Source: Gammaproteobacteria bacterium (lineage in GTDB: Bacteria > Pseudomonadota > Gammaproteobacteria > DSM-16500). Taken from it: DNA of 5,351 bases. The stretch spans positions 1-5,351 of the forward strand of contig JAJONP010000134.1 of the NCBI GenBank assembly GCA_021323555.1. The letters are read 5' to 3'. Numbering within the stretch: position 1 is the stretch's first letter; each line of letters opens with the position of its first letter. Shown in pieces: positions 5,001 through 5,351 of the stretch. The position numbers were made by a program, and so were the translations under genes. Below the pieces are notes generated by a model. That model ran no database searches. It saw only the letters and a program-made list of their open reading frames with translations, and was not told where the DNA came from.

Positions 5001-5351
5001 TTTGAATAATCTGCAGCTACCAACTGCCCATCCTGCAACGTCAATATCCTCTCAGCTTGTGCAGCAATTCGCTGATCATGTGTCACCATCACTACACTGG
5101 TTTTTAAGGTTTTTTGCAATCCGAGAAACAATTGAAATACGGTTTCAGCATTGCGTGTATCTAAATTACCCGTAGGTTCATCTGCTAATACACAAGCGGG
5201 ATCAGTCACTAAAGCGCGAGCAATAGCGACACGTTGGCGCTCACCCCCTGAAAGTTCGGTGATTTTATGTTTTAAACGATTTTTGAGCCCCACTAATTCT
5301 AATAGATATCCTGCTTTTTGCGCAGCAAAAGCAGGGTTTTTATGACCTATC
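4979..5351 (-). CDS. lolD: Lipoprotein-releasing ABC transporter ATPase LolD, C-terminal part (5' end outside window)
   Basis: The minus-strand frame is open from the right edge to a TAA at 4981-4979, giving 123 residues of an ABC ATPase. LolD energises LolC/LolE, which extract mature lipoproteins from the inner membrane and pass them to LolA. Visible in the fragment are the ABC signature LSGGERQ (33-39), Walker B VLADE (54-58), the D-loop GNLD (61-64) and the H-loop histidine H91 in VMVTHD. The Walker A motif and Q-loop lie upstream, beyond the window. [32 protein letters not shown] and the following FQLF match LolD better than MacB or FtsE. The roughly 230-residue family length implies that about half the protein is here. 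A GTG at 5293 could be mistaken for a start, but the frame continues upstream with family-consistent sequence ([16 protein letters not shown]), so this is an edge truncation, not a short gene. lolC/lolE, if adjacent, would lie outside the window to the right. Confidence 0.9.
   Translation of the reverse strand, partial: IGHKNPAFAAQKAGYLLELVGLKNRLKHKITELSGGERQRVAIARALVTDPACVLADEPTGNLDTRNAETVFQLFLGLQKTLKTSVVMVTHDQRIAAQAERILTLQDGQLVAADYSNHSISFL
5310..5341 (+). terminator. Terminator-like hairpin inside lolD (antisense to it)
   Basis: CCTGCTTTT (5310-5318) and AAAAGCAGG (5327-5335) form a perfect 9-bp stem with an 8-nt loop, followed on the plus strand by G and five Ts (5337-5341). It could stop transcripts reading rightward from the toxin-antitoxin operon, about 310 nt after relE. 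It lies wholly in lolD coding sequence that looks normal for the family, so it may be fortuitous. Confidence 0.2.

Noticed and set aside
4979..5293. Reading the LolD segment as a complete 104-residue gene starting at GTG 5293
   Set aside because: The frame stays open to the window edge with sequence typical of the ABC domain, so the gene is truncated only by the window.
4993..5345. Two short plus-strand frames (4993-5175 and 5151-5345)
   Set aside because: Both are antisense to lolD, whose signature, Walker B and H-loop motifs prove the minus strand is coding.
1..5351. tRNA, rRNA, CRISPR array or complete insertion sequence
   Set aside because: I saw no cloverleaf, no regularly spaced direct repeats and no terminal inverted repeats flanking a transposase; only the Rpn-family N-terminus is present.

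Overview
This is an AT-rich bacterial chromosomal window whose recognisable proteins are gammaproteobacterial: a SerC of the same 362-residue length as the E. coli enzyme and a LolD-type lipoprotein-export ATPase, which implies an outer membrane. The base composition, an Rpn/PD-(D/E)XK 'putative transposase' fragment, a RelBE module and an unrecognised multi-membrane-spanning protein together suggest a host-associated Legionellales/Coxiellaceae-type genome (Rickettsiella, Diplorickettsia, Aquicella or similar). That placement is inferred from protein flavour alone and was not checked by any search.

Layout from left to right. (1) The first 36 codons of an Rpn-family nuclease/transposase run leftward off the window edge (1-108, minus). 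(2) A 188-nt AT-rich gap leads to an unrecognised 264-residue membrane protein (297-1091, plus). (3) A CPA2/Kef-type cation:proton antiporter with RCK (TrkA-N) and TrkA-C regulatory domains (1078-3069, minus) meets it tail to tail with a 14-nt overlap. (4) A 231-nt divergent intergenic region holds a GC-rich island (56% GC over 3101-3200, against 17.5% over 3201-3280) with inverted repeats. It looks like a candidate dispersed repeat and lies next to a perfect minus-strand TATAAT. (5) serC (3301-4389, plus), phosphoserine aminotransferase, stands without the aroA or pheA neighbours common in related bacteria. (6) A compact type II toxin-antitoxin operon, relB-like antitoxin (4529-4741) and relE-like toxin (4725-5000, TTG start, 17-nt overlap), is preceded by a promoter overlapped by a perfect 8-4-8 inverted repeat, the likely autoregulatory operator. 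(7) The C-terminal 123 codons of lolD (4979 to beyond 5351, minus) overlap the toxin gene's 3' end by 22 nt.

The genes do not form one pathway. The window is a mosaic of housekeeping genes (serine/pyridoxal phosphate synthesis, cation homeostasis, lipoprotein sorting) interspersed with accessory elements (Rpn nuclease, membrane protein of unknown role, toxin-antitoxin, possible repeat). The only clear functional unit is the toxin-antitoxin operon. I see no convincing evidence of a wholly new system. The best leads are the unknown membrane protein, the GC-rich intergenic island, and the operator with a 10-nt half-site copy inside relE.
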